Source of the DNA: Platycnemis pennipes
Lineage: Eukaryota > Arthropoda > Insecta > Odonata > Platycnemididae
Assembly: GCA_933228895.1 (NCBI GenBank)
Contig: OW121847.1
Location: forward strand, 90,251,656 to 90,315,655
Direction: 5' to 3'
Length of the DNA: 64,000 nucleotides
The position numbers and the translations under genes are program-made. Positions 12,101 through 19,399 of this stretch are shown in pieces. The notes beneath the pieces are model-generated. The model saw nothing but the letters and a program-made list of their open reading frames with translations, made no database searches and was not told the DNA's origin. Each line of letters starts with the position of its first letter. Within the stretch, counting starts at the first letter, position 1.

Positions 12101-15100
12101 AATGATTATTTAAAGGAAATGAAATTCTTGATTGGATGCAGTAGAAGGGCAAGGCCTGGAAAAAGGAGTAGAGGTTGTAACATAACGCCAGGCCGCCATA
12201 GTAGTTCGCGGTCGCTAGGGGCAGAATCAACAACTAGGAGTCGAGGAAGAGGAGCGAGAGCGGCACGTCGCACGAGTGAGGCGGAGATTGGTGTTGGAAT
12301 TTTGGCTGTTTTATTGGGGAAAGGAGGAAGTTTTGGAGGTGGGAGTACCAAGTGAGAAGTGCATTGACTGGCAGGAGTGGGAAGGCGAAGTGTGGAACTG
12401 TATGGACCGATCGGTGCTGTGGGGGAGCATATGGTATTTGGATTGATAAAGTCACGTGGATAGTTTTGGAGGTATTGAAGATATTTTGCTTTGTTTCCGC
12501 CATCGGAACATGTATTGATTTGTATCTATATGTTGTTGCATGGATGGGAGAGTATATTCTATAATTTGAATTTGTGTGTTGAATATCTGTCCTTTTAAAT
12601 CGTGTTGCATACTTGATTGTATAAATAGATCCGTGTCCATTCGAACTCCTTCATAGGTTACAAGGTACAAAAAATATTGTAGTAGTAAACTTAGATTTTA
12701 GGCTCTGATGTTAAATTGTCCAATGTTAATTGTTAAATATAACCAAGCTCTCAATTCTAAGAAAAATAATCCCACAGACTCACAGTTTTTGGATCTTCTA
12801 AAGGTTCATCTATATCTGCTTGACGAAGAAATACATTTCCTCTAGATATTCTCCACAGCATCTTCTCAAAGCCTGGTACTCTTTCTCGAGGAATCACACC
12901 AGCTACAAAACTTTTGAAAAACAAAATTACTAGCTGAAATAAGTTGAATAAACCAAAAGCATAGCAAAAAGTGAAACTGATTGAGAGGTATAAAAATTTT
13001 CAGGTTTGAATTTAGCTGATTCTTTTCAAACTCAAAGTGAGGAAAAATAAGTTTTCGCAAGCAAGGATAACATTTGAGGTGGGCAAATTCTAATTTTATG
13101 ATTTAACTTCAGGCTGAATGAATTAAATGCACATGTTAATAAATCATTCAAATGCTCAAGTTTCTGAGATAGCTGTGGTGAATTTTTTAAGAGAACTAAT
13201 AACATAATGGTACCAAACTTGAAAACTTTTTGAAAATGCTAATGTTTCAAAATAGGATTAAGAATAACTTCTGATGCAACCATCTCCTTTTAAAGTTGAA
13301 GTAAAAAATGAATTATTGAATTTAAAAAATATACTCTGTTTATAAACTATGATGCATAAAATTGCAATGGTAAAAGTAAGGCAGTAATACTAAAACATTA
13401 GCTCAAGTTAAGGTTATAATACTTTTGAACATATCACTGGTGCACATTTCAATATAAATCATAAGAGATTTCAATGACTCACTTTACAGGGTTGTATCAA
13501 TTAAGTTTCTTACCTCAGGCGGGCTCGAGATGTATTTGCAGCACCCTGATCATCACCAATAAGAGCTTTGGTCTCTGCGTAGTTTGCGGAGCCCTCTTGC
13601 TGATAAAGAATATAGACATATATCAATACGTTAAGATTATAATCCAGAGAATATATTCTACCCAAAAACTTGTTGGCATTTTAGTAAAATAAGCTTACAA
13701 TAAAAGAGTGACAGAGCTTGAATTCCAAGTTACGATGATTAATTTTTTAAGGTGCTCACTGAAACTGAAGAAAAAAGATGAATTTTTTAAAGATAAACTA
13801 ATCAATCTGGTAGTTATTTGGCAAGTACACGTTGCAGTTAATGCAGAAATTGCGACCCTTTATTCCTATGTTCTGAGCTATCTGTTAGTTTCGAAGTACC
13901 TTCAGTGCGTGTATTCCTAAAAGTACGGTTCACCAGATTATTGTAAATAGCAAAGTAAAAATGACTGGACTGAAAATGACTAGGTGCAGATGAATTTCTG
14001 ACGGACACTTAACCATTAATAACATTAATACATACCAAGTAAACTACACAGAGTCAAAACCCCTTTAAGGGGATTATATCTAGACAATTATCTCTCCAGA
14101 CTATAAAATATATATTATGTGATCGTTTAGCATTGAATATTGCTCAAAGACATTATTTCAAATGGATAAAACCTCTCTCTTGTCCCTCTTCAGAGACTAA
14201 ATTTCAGGAAACTGAGGCCACCAACCCCAAAACTATAAGTTCAAGGATGCTTCTGTTTTTCTTATCAGAAAATTTCTAAAATTGTTGGTTTTTTAGTTAC
14301 ATAAATTGTATCATGATTAAAATGTTTACTCTAGATTGAAATTCGTTAATTTGAAAAGTTACTGAGTTATAATTAACTGAGTACTATTTGAAAGCCAATG
14401 CTTTGACCACATGGTGTTTTTAAGCAAACTTGTTTTTCAATATTAAAAACTGAAGAAACCCAAGTTTCAGTTTGAATCTGAAATGAGGGAGTATGCAGGC
14501 AAATTTTCACAGATAATATATTATTTGGCTATTATAGCTACAATTTTATGAATAAAGACTCTGATTCATAGCATACAATACTCTCAGATATAAAAAAACT
14601 AGTGATTGATGATGGTACACTCAAAGGGCAGGAAAATTTTATGACAACAGTCTGACTTCAGATTCTGTGAAGCGCAATTGTTTTGGATATTTTTTACCCC
14701 TCACACGCACCTTAAGTTGATCTTCATTATTTTTACTGCGAGGTCTCCAGGACTGCCTTTGGTTATACTTCAAATGGAAATACAACCCTGTTATATTGAC
14801 ATAAATATTAAAAGTGCAGGGACAAAATGTTGAGTATCCCTTTAAGAAGGATTTATCAAAAATGAAATTGAAGGACATAATTCATTAAAAGAAATTCATG
14901 TAACCTTGATAACTATTTTTTGTTTATGAATTACTCACTGGTTACAAGTCGTATTTACACAGAGGAATATGTGATTACCAAAACTAAAGTTCCATTATCA
15001 CCCTGTATATAGGTCTATATATAACTCTCTGCACCTTAGCAATAAAGAAATTTTAAAAAATGGCTTACCTCAGCAAACAGAACTTGAGTCTTCTCTAACA

Positions 15101-18100
15101 CATGCTTCAGCTCAGTCAATTCTACAAAGTTGGATTTTAAGGTTATTGCACTCTGGCTAACTTCTTGTAGCTCCCCCTCAGTTTTTTCTAGATGAGCCTG
15201 TAATTACATAACATTCAAGAATGCATATATATGTATCAAGTACAATGTAAGGAATATATTATTCCCAGATGTTAAGTGCATCAATGCATATTGTTATAAA
15301 TCAAGATACTCTGTTCATGATATATAAAGGCCTTCCATCCCAATGTTTCTATGAATGGAAATGACCAATCATTAGAGTGAAAATGATTTATTTATCATTT
15401 CAGGATACTAATTTCAACTTCATTACCCACTGATGAGAGCAAACATGTGTATCATGGAGAAATATAAAAGATAGAAGGCAATTAAGTTATTTTTACCATG
15501 GTAATAAAAAAATAAAGTGACAAAACTTTGTCACTCGTAGATAACTCATCACACTTTTTACCTCCTTACAGCACATTGAATGATACTCTCTTATTTCTTC
15601 ACCTTCTCTACAGTACTTAAAGCAATTGCTACTCACCAACAGTTTTAAATATCCATTGCCTACCATAAATTCCTTCATGCCTTTTCACTCCCTATGAATT
15701 CTCAACAAATTCTTTACTGCTATATCATTCTAAGTACCTCTTTGTCTATCCTACCTCCCATCCACTTAGCCTCATAACCATCTCCTAACCCAAAAGGGTT
15801 CCAATACATTCCAATGCCTCTTCCTCTAGCATAAAAAGTCTAGCTTTCACAACTTAACAGAGTCATTGCCCACACCAAAGTGTTCAACAGCTTTTTCCAT
15901 CCAGATAGTTCTGACCATCAGTTCCTATTCCTTGGCATACAGCTATTTTACAGATAGAATTATTCTCCTTGCACTATTTCCTCTCATTTTCCTCAAAACG
16001 CTGTTCCAATAAGAGGGGAAAATAGCATGCTTCCATCTACACCATTCAAATTTGGTTCATTTTTATCTTTTTATCCAATTATTGGAAATGATCTTTATGA
16101 CATTTTCCATAAGTTGTGCATTTTCTGGTGGGTAGGGGCACTTTCCTTTCCGGGAGCACAACAACACCCCCAAATCATGAGGGCGGGAGGAGAATGGGGA
16201 AAACTCCTCGAAAAAACTGTATAACCAGGGTATATAAGTCTGCACATCAAATTTCACTCAAACCATTAAAAATAATAACTAATAGACAGTACCAATTTTG
16301 CACAGTACTCAATATCAGAGCGGAGCCACTAGGGATGAAGGCGCAAATAATTTTACAAATCGGGCAGTGTCCGTTAAAAAGTGGGCCACAACCTAACATG
16401 GGGGGGAGGGGGGGGGGTCTAGCCCTCCCTCCCCCACAATTGTGCTTGGGGGTTCAATGCCCCCCCCCTGACCCCACCATGGCTGCACCCCTGGTTCTTT
16501 CCACTCCAGTATGAGCCTCTCAGAATGAAAAAATATTAGAATAAACCATTTCATTGCATGTAAAAATGAGGACAGTTTGGCAAATGATTTTGAATCAATA
16601 AAACCTTTGAATCACAACTTCTTTTCTCTAATATCCTCAACAGTATGGCCTTTCAGTTCTGAGAGCAGAATATGGCTCAAGTCATATAAAAGATTCAATA
16701 CAGATTGATATTATTAAATAAGAGGATTTTCTAAAAATTGATCATAAAAGGTTTGGTCTTCTGCACAGCAGTGTCATTGTTCAGCTGCACTGCATTAAGT
16801 TGCAAACCACACGGACAATGGAAAATTACTGGGGACCATGCAACTTTAGAAAAGAGGCAATATTTCTAAAGGCAGAATATAACTGCTTTGTGTTCAATAG
16901 TTTTAAAATAAATTAATAATGATGAAAATAATAAAGTACCTCAAGCTCAAGAATCTCTCTAGAGTTTGGTGCCATAGGAAGGGAATCAAGTTTTTGAGTT
17001 AATATGCCATCCTTTGCTATCTCGTTATCCATGTAGTTAAGTTTCCTCTCCATTTCATTAGCAGTCTTCACTGCTGCAACAAACCTCCTTTGGAAGGTAT
17101 TCAGGTCGTTATTCATCTGAAACATTAAAAATAAAATAGACCATTGTGACAACCGAATATTTACAGACATCAAAACTACTATAGGTCAGTCCCCTTTTCA
17201 CCTCTGCTATTACATACAACCTTTTTAACAGGTGAAGAAATAAACAAATTTTTCAAGCCGTAAAAATAGTTTACCGCATATGTGTCGTCGAATGAATTGC
17301 TTCTATGACGACGTATTGATCATGATCAATGAAGGAATTCTTATCTAAAGAGAGGTGGAGACAGAATGATACTAATTTTAATTATGTATTTTTTATCTCC
17401 ATGGGCAAATTTTAATGGGTAACCATTTAACTTGGGTCTTAGAAACATAATAAACCCCAGACCATGAACAGAAGTTGTTGCAGAATTGTTTTATAGAGCC
17501 TCAAATTATTTAGCTAAATCATGTCATCTAGCTTCAAGTAAATTCAGTGACAAACAGTACATCTACATTGTTGAAATGAGATTTAAACCCATGAGTTTTG
17601 GTTTACAGTCCATTTTGTTAACAACGTGGCAACCATATTTACCAATATTTCCAGTGAACTTTAAAGTTTTCAAATAAAGTCACTCGTGCCAATCTTAATA
17701 TTAAAAATTAATGAGAAATATAAAACCTATATATTATATTAAACTAATGGTTGAGAGGGCCAGAGTACTGACTTTCCATCCTGGAGGTCTGAGGGCAAAA
17801 TAAAGATTTGTTTGTGATATTTCACTTACATACCAGTCCATCCATTAGTGCTATGTGGAGAGGCTTTTATGAGTTGTAAGATCATGGACTCCTTGGCACC
17901 TTGCATTAAAAGAAGCCTGATGCAATCACTGGATTTCCCCACTTCTCTTCCCTGAAAAATGCCTCCACCTATCCCATTTCCCACTATCTTAAGGGTACCA
18001 ATAAACTCAGGTTTCAAATACTCCACCAAATAATTTATATGCAAATGACTACTGATATAATTATCTATAACTATTATCATTTGCAAACAATATTTAAAAA

Positions 18101-19286
18101 GTCATAAAATTATCATTTTGTCAATACTAAAGATTAACCTTGCAACTGGACACAATAATATTCATAGGAATAATACAAGAACCAGGGATATAAAATTTGT
18201 TTTAGTTATTTGATCATGGTGACCAATTGCGAAGGTCGATGCTACAATTTCGGAAAGGTGGGTAATTGGGTAATGGTAGGAATTTTTAATGGATCCGAGG
18301 AAGGGTGGAGAGAACCCTAGTGTTGGAATTAGCCTACTGCAAAACGAAAGGTGCCAAGGTTTTCACGGCTTAATGTTCCATCCATCAAACGTAGTACTAA
18401 ACTCAAAGTGCTTTCCACACAGCACTCAAGTTAGAACCGATGTAACAATGAAAAATCATTGTCTGTGCCAAGTTTTCGACCAGGATCCACGAAATTAGAA
18501 GCTACAACCTCAGTCAAAAAACCAACCCGACTCCTTGTTTTCATTGTGGGGGCATCCATATATTACATGATGACAATTATTCATTTATCACCCCTTTTCC
18601 CTTCTAGAACTTAAATTAATATTCTTCAATATCCTACAATATTCCGCAACTCTGCCAGTAAACCCCCTTTTTTGTGAATGATATAACAGACATGCTTTTG
18701 TAATTAATTTATTTATTTCTCAATGCTAATATTTATCCACTAATTATTAATTTTATCATCAATATTATTCGAAGAAGGGATTGATTTTTAATCTTTCCCC
18801 CAACGTTATGGAAAGATGGACCCCCCCCCGCCCTCCCTTCCCTGTGGATAGTGAATCGTTACAGCTCATCGCTGCACTACTTGGCGTTTCGCAGTATATA
18901 CCATCGACCACTGTTTTGATTTGGAAGCAAAAAAGATGCGCATGGAGTAATACGAATCGCTGAATAACTTTTTTTTGAGGTGTTAATTTCCATCAGAGGG
19001 ATCTTGATTTACTACGTTCAAACAAGACAACGATCGAGTTCCTCCGACGATTTCCCCCCATCCGGATACGAACTTAATCGCCTGAAACGTGCGACCCGTT
19101 GAAAGGGTCGAGCATCACTTCAAATTAGCGCCTGTCAGCACCGATTCGCGAGATCCATGGCTTGCTTACGTCACGGAACTGCAATATTCCGGATTCTCCG
19201 AGATCCGCGACGGTCGAATAGGCCGTTTCGGGCTGAAGGAACAGCTCGCAGAGAGCCATCTCCTCGCTGCGCAGGAAGTTCCCCAT
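139..19286 (-). CDS. Vha100: V-type proton ATPase 116 kDa subunit a (V0 sector), 15 exons, C-terminus off-window
   Basis: Subunit a of the V-ATPase couples ATP-driven rotation to proton transport. Its cytosolic N-terminal half contacts the V1 stators and its membrane half carries the two proton half-channels. Fifteen exons join in frame: 19170-19286, 16940-17116, 15069-15197, 13514-13599, 12784-12910, 11441-11617, 11129-11341, 9630-9774, 9380-9516, 7389-7628, 7074-7186, 6794-6918, 6551-6669, 6204-6311 and 139-391. All have GT donors and AG acceptors, giving 755 codons without a stop. Family signatures are [12 protein letters not shown] (exon 1), TNKFTKAFQ (exon 8), FGVMFGD (exon 9), IYTGLIYND (exon 10) and [12 protein letters not shown] (exon 15). 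The text is closest in my recollection to insect Vha100-2-type isoforms, for example GKPLYI in exon 14 and [12 protein letters not shown] in exon 15. Full-length relatives have about 830-850 residues, so the last part of the membrane domain is missing only because the window ends. No frameshift or missing key residue is seen; the gene looks functional. Confidence 0.96.
641..980 (+). repeat. SINE family A, copy 1 (near full length, with ACT tail)
   Basis: tRNA-like head with a degenerate box B (GGGTTTGAATACC, about 687-700), then the central block shared with the other copies (GTGCTTTGTGGAGAG, ACTCCGTCC.., CGTGGACCCCTTGGCGC, GACACCGGGTTTC.CTCCACC), then a TGTCGGTCGC end and an AAC/ACT microsatellite tail at 959-980. 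Another tRNA-like box B (GGGTTCGAATCC) follows at about 991. Confidence 0.8.
1150..1444. mobile_element. 295-bp hAT-like MITE with 16-bp TIRs and perfect 8-bp TSD
   Basis: The left end CAGCGGCGTCGGAAGT (1150-1165) and the reverse complement of the right end CAGGGGCGTCGGAAGT (1429-1444) match at 15 of 16. The flanking 8-mer CTCTTCCC is duplicated at 1142-1149 and 1445-1452. There is no coding capacity. An 8-bp TSD with CA..TG ends is typical of the hAT superfamily. Confidence 0.85.
1507..2384 (+). mobile_element. Mariner (Tc1/mariner) element with both TIRs and internally deleted transposase
   Basis: 26-bp terminal inverted repeats (24/26 identical) at 1507-1532 and 2359-2384; the left flank has the expected TA. 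The interior keeps transposase fragments. The N-terminal part, about 1700-1930, includes [20 protein letters not shown]. The C-terminal part, about 2065-2290, includes [12 protein letters not shown] and YTPDL. The middle of the catalytic domain, with the first Asp, is missing, and stops and frameshifts are present. Dead element, about 0.88 kb against a usual 1.3 kb. Confidence 0.9.
1700..2290 (+). pseudogene. Mariner transposase pseudogene
   Basis: The N-terminal helix-turn-helix part ([25 protein letters not shown]) and the C-terminal part with the second catalytic Asp (IHDNARPH) survive in different frames. The segment between about 1935 and 2060 replaces the catalytic core. Cannot encode an active enzyme. 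Confidence 0.85.
2560..2895 (+). repeat. SINE family A, copy 2 with intact tRNA-like head
   Basis: Best-preserved copy. Box A-like GGTGTGGTGCTAGAGTACTGG and box B GGTTCGATTCC (2610-2620) form a Pol III promoter. They are followed by the central domain (GAGACGTTAAGCCGTGG at about 2719) and the distal part (CTGTCGGTCGCCTCCCC). Another box-B-like GGGTTCAAATC lies just downstream (about 2926). Confidence 0.85.
3104..3265 (+). repeat. Transposon end (CAGTGGCGGATCCAGGA) followed by long poly-G tracts
   Basis: CAGTGGCGGATCCAGGA at 3104 is a terminus type common on arthropod hAT/MITE elements. It is followed by a G run of about 35 bases at 3130-3164 and further G-rich runs to 3260. It may be the 3' end of the hAT whose transposase remnant lies at 3800-5570, with the matching right end lost. 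The run length is likely uncertain in the assembly. Confidence 0.45.
3800..5570 (-). pseudogene. hAT-superfamily transposase pseudogene (DUF4371 / ZMYM1-like type)
   Basis: Reads from [15 protein letters not shown] (about 5560) through [13 protein letters not shown] (catalytic Asp region), [24 protein letters not shown] and [15 protein letters not shown] to the C-terminal dimerisation motif [20 protein letters not shown] (about 3930-3990). Broken by several in-frame stops and by frameshifts near 4617 and 4045. The N-terminal zinc-finger part is absent, truncated near the G tract at 5584. Two 191-codon frames survive. Lies antisense within, i.e. same strand as, the host V-ATPase intron. Confidence 0.9.
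6204..6311 (-). CDS. Vha100: V-ATPase subunit a, exon 14 (residues 636-671), TM6
   Basis: Encodes [20 protein letters not shown], then [12 protein letters not shown], with a GTAAGC donor. The membrane helix is followed by a basic cytosolic stretch that starts the long TM6-TM7 loop. An in-frame stop follows within the intron, so splicing at KKH is required. Confidence 0.94.
6551..6669 (-). CDS. Vha100: V-ATPase subunit a, exon 13 (residues 596-635)
   Basis: Encodes [17 protein letters not shown] and ends TMYPYQ before GTATGG. The APS.LI.FINM.LF motif precedes the next membrane helix in all subunit a proteins. Acceptor TTGATAG with a short pyrimidine tract; the first two bases finish a split Ser codon. 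Confidence 0.93.
6794..6918 (-). CDS. Vha100: V-ATPase subunit a, exon 12 (residues 554-595), TM5
   Basis: Encodes [20 protein letters not shown] and [19 protein letters not shown]. The donor must be the GTGTAC at 6793, because only this phase opens exon 13 in the conserved [10 protein letters not shown] frame. Confidence 0.94.
7074..7186 (-). CDS. Vha100: V-ATPase subunit a, exon 11 (residues 517-553 plus 2 nt), TM4
   Basis: Encodes [20 protein letters not shown] and [13 protein letters not shown]. The end is CATGT before GTAAGT; the alternative GT two bases earlier would break the frame into exon 12. The split codon with exon 12 gives Val. Confidence 0.94.
7389..7628 (-). CDS. Vha100: V-ATPase subunit a, exon 10 (residues 437-516), TM3 and luminal loop
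   Basis: 80 codons. They cover [10 protein letters not shown], the membrane stretch [30 protein letters not shown], then a variable luminal loop and [10 protein letters not shown]. The loop has a potential N-glycosylation sequon (NHS); glycosylation in this loop is known for family members. Acceptor TTTCAG, donor GTATGT. Confidence 0.95.
7680..7866. repeat. Palindromic retroinsertion flanked by 14-bp target duplication
   Basis: TAATCATCAACATA occurs at 7680-7693 and again at 7853-7866. Between them, 7695-7787 is a near-perfect palindrome with no spacer: 46- and 47-nt arms, one T indel, centre GGGACC/GGTCCC at 7740/7741. About 65 bp of GC-richer sequence with GCTAGCTCGCGAGC follows. A long TSD points to LINE-type retroposition. 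In V-ATPase intron 9. Confidence 0.85.
7867..9379 (-). other. Rest of V-ATPase intron 9, no feature seen
   Basis: AT-rich intronic DNA without recognizable exon, repeat family or RNA. Confidence 0.6.
9380..9516 (-). CDS. Vha100: V-ATPase subunit a, exon 9 (residues 391-436), TM1-TM2
   Basis: Encodes TM1 and TM2 with the signature [16 protein letters not shown], followed by [15 protein letters not shown]. It ends KGGE before GTAAGT. The intron to exon 8 is only 113 bp. Confidence 0.95.
9630..9774 (-). CDS. Vha100: V-ATPase subunit a, exon 8 (residues 343-391)
   Basis: Encodes [20 protein letters not shown], then [20 protein letters not shown] and YRELNP, the link into TM1. The N.TNKFT..FQ..I.AYG pattern is diagnostic. 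It ends in phase 1; the split Ala codon is completed by exon 9. Confidence 0.95.
9775..11128 (-). other. V-ATPase intron 7, no feature seen
   Basis: AT-rich unique-looking intron sequence. The small open frames have no family resemblance. Confidence 0.6.
11129..11341 (-). CDS. Vha100: V-ATPase subunit a, exon 7 (residues 272-342)
   Basis: 71 codons containing [13 protein letters not shown], then [20 protein letters not shown] and [13 protein letters not shown], the last part of the cytosolic domain before the membrane. Donor read as GTGAGT at 11128, which keeps phase 0 into exon 8. Confidence 0.95.
11441..11617 (-). CDS. Vha100: V-ATPase subunit a, exon 6 (residues 213-271)
   Basis: Encodes [19 protein letters not shown] and [18 protein letters not shown], the FFQGDQLK motif being a family hallmark. 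59 codons, phase 0/0, acceptor CTGTTACAG-type tract, donor GTAAGA. It is separated from exon 7 by only 99 bp. Confidence 0.95.
12119..12564. other. GC-richer unidentified insert in V-ATPase intron 5
   Basis: Base composition differs from the flanking AT-rich intron. The plus strand has an open frame at 12119-12355 rich in Arg/Ser/Gly ([12 protein letters not shown]) and an overlapping 70-codon frame at 12352-12564; neither resembles a known family. It is probably the relic of an inserted element. I found no flanking target duplication by eye. Confidence 0.35.
12784..12910 (-). CDS. Vha100: V-ATPase subunit a, exon 5 (residues 170-212)
   Basis: Encodes [20 protein letters not shown] and [20 protein letters not shown], the highly conserved distal-lobe segment of the cytosolic domain. 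Acceptor CAAAAG, donor GTGAGT. The first base completes a split Ser codon from exon 4. Confidence 0.95.
13514..13599 (-). CDS. Vha100: V-ATPase subunit a, exon 4 (residues 142-169)
   Basis: Short 86-nt exon between TATCAG and GTAAGA. It carries the poorly conserved linker before the FVAGV motif ([18 protein letters not shown], then [11 protein letters not shown] start). It ends in phase 2 and is completed by the first base of exon 5. Supported by frame continuity and linker position rather than by strong similarity of its own. Confidence 0.88.
15069..15197 (-). CDS. Vha100: V-ATPase subunit a, exon 3 (residues 99-141)
   Basis: Continues the N-terminal coiled coil ([15 protein letters not shown], then [16 protein letters not shown]). 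43 codons, acceptor TTACAG, donor GTAAGC, phase 0/0. The heptad-like Leu/Glu pattern fits the stator-contact helices. Confidence 0.94.
16940..17116 (-). CDS. Vha100: V-ATPase subunit a, exon 2 (residues 40-98)
   Basis: Encodes the N-terminal coiled-coil arm that binds the EG peripheral stalks. It contains [22 protein letters not shown] and NSREILELE, all family-typical. Exactly 59 codons, bounded by TTTCAG and GTACTT, phase 0 at both ends. Confidence 0.95.
17745..18000 (+). repeat. SINE family A, degenerate copy
   Basis: Head GGCCAGAGTACTGACTTTCC, then AGTGCTATGTGGAGAGGC, ATGGACTCCTTGGCACC and TTCCCTGAAAAATGCCTCC in the same order as the better copies. In V-ATPase intron 1. Confidence 0.65.
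18225..18510 (-). repeat. SINE family A copy, minus strand
   Basis: Reverse-complement signature in order: AAGGGTGGAGAGAACCC, GGTGCCAAGG, ACGGCTTAATGTTCC, AAAGTGCTTTCCACAC. About 230 bp from the previous copy in opposite orientation. Confidence 0.75.
19170..19286 (-). CDS. Vha100: V-ATPase subunit a, exon 1 (residues 1-39)
   Basis: First coding exon. It starts at an ATG in a strong Kozak context (CACCATGG) and reads [18 protein letters not shown], the invariant N-terminus of the family. It ends after QFRD at a GTAAGC donor in phase 0. The exon is far more GC-rich than the adjoining intron. The ATG is the only in-frame start that gives the conserved MG.F.RSEEM opening. Confidence 0.95.
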
Positions 19287-19399
19287 GGTGGAGTGATGGC
19301 GAGACTCTCTTCAGGGCTGACACCAAGGGCGGAGATTCACCGGAAGCTGCGTCCAGGGGGGTGAGGGGAACTCAGGTCGCGAGGCTCCCCACTGATGCG
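19287..19399 (-). other. Vha100: Probable 5' UTR part of V-ATPase exon 1, with splice acceptor at 19400
   Basis: Upstream of the ATG the sequence stays GC-rich to about 19399. There a good acceptor appears on the minus strand (GTTCTCTTTCACAG at 19400-19413), preceded by an AT-rich stretch with a plausible branch point. This implies at least one further 5' non-coding exon to the right. Inference from splice signals only. Confidence 0.55.

Larger units (their letters stand above)
12911..16939 (-). other. V-ATPase introns 2-4 outside exons 3 and 4
   Basis: Mostly AT-rich. The only structured part is a G/C-run block at 16310-16500 with a CAGGGGTGCAGCCATGG-type end on the minus strand near 16495, probably a transposon fragment. 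No additional exons are needed for the reading frame. Confidence 0.55.
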
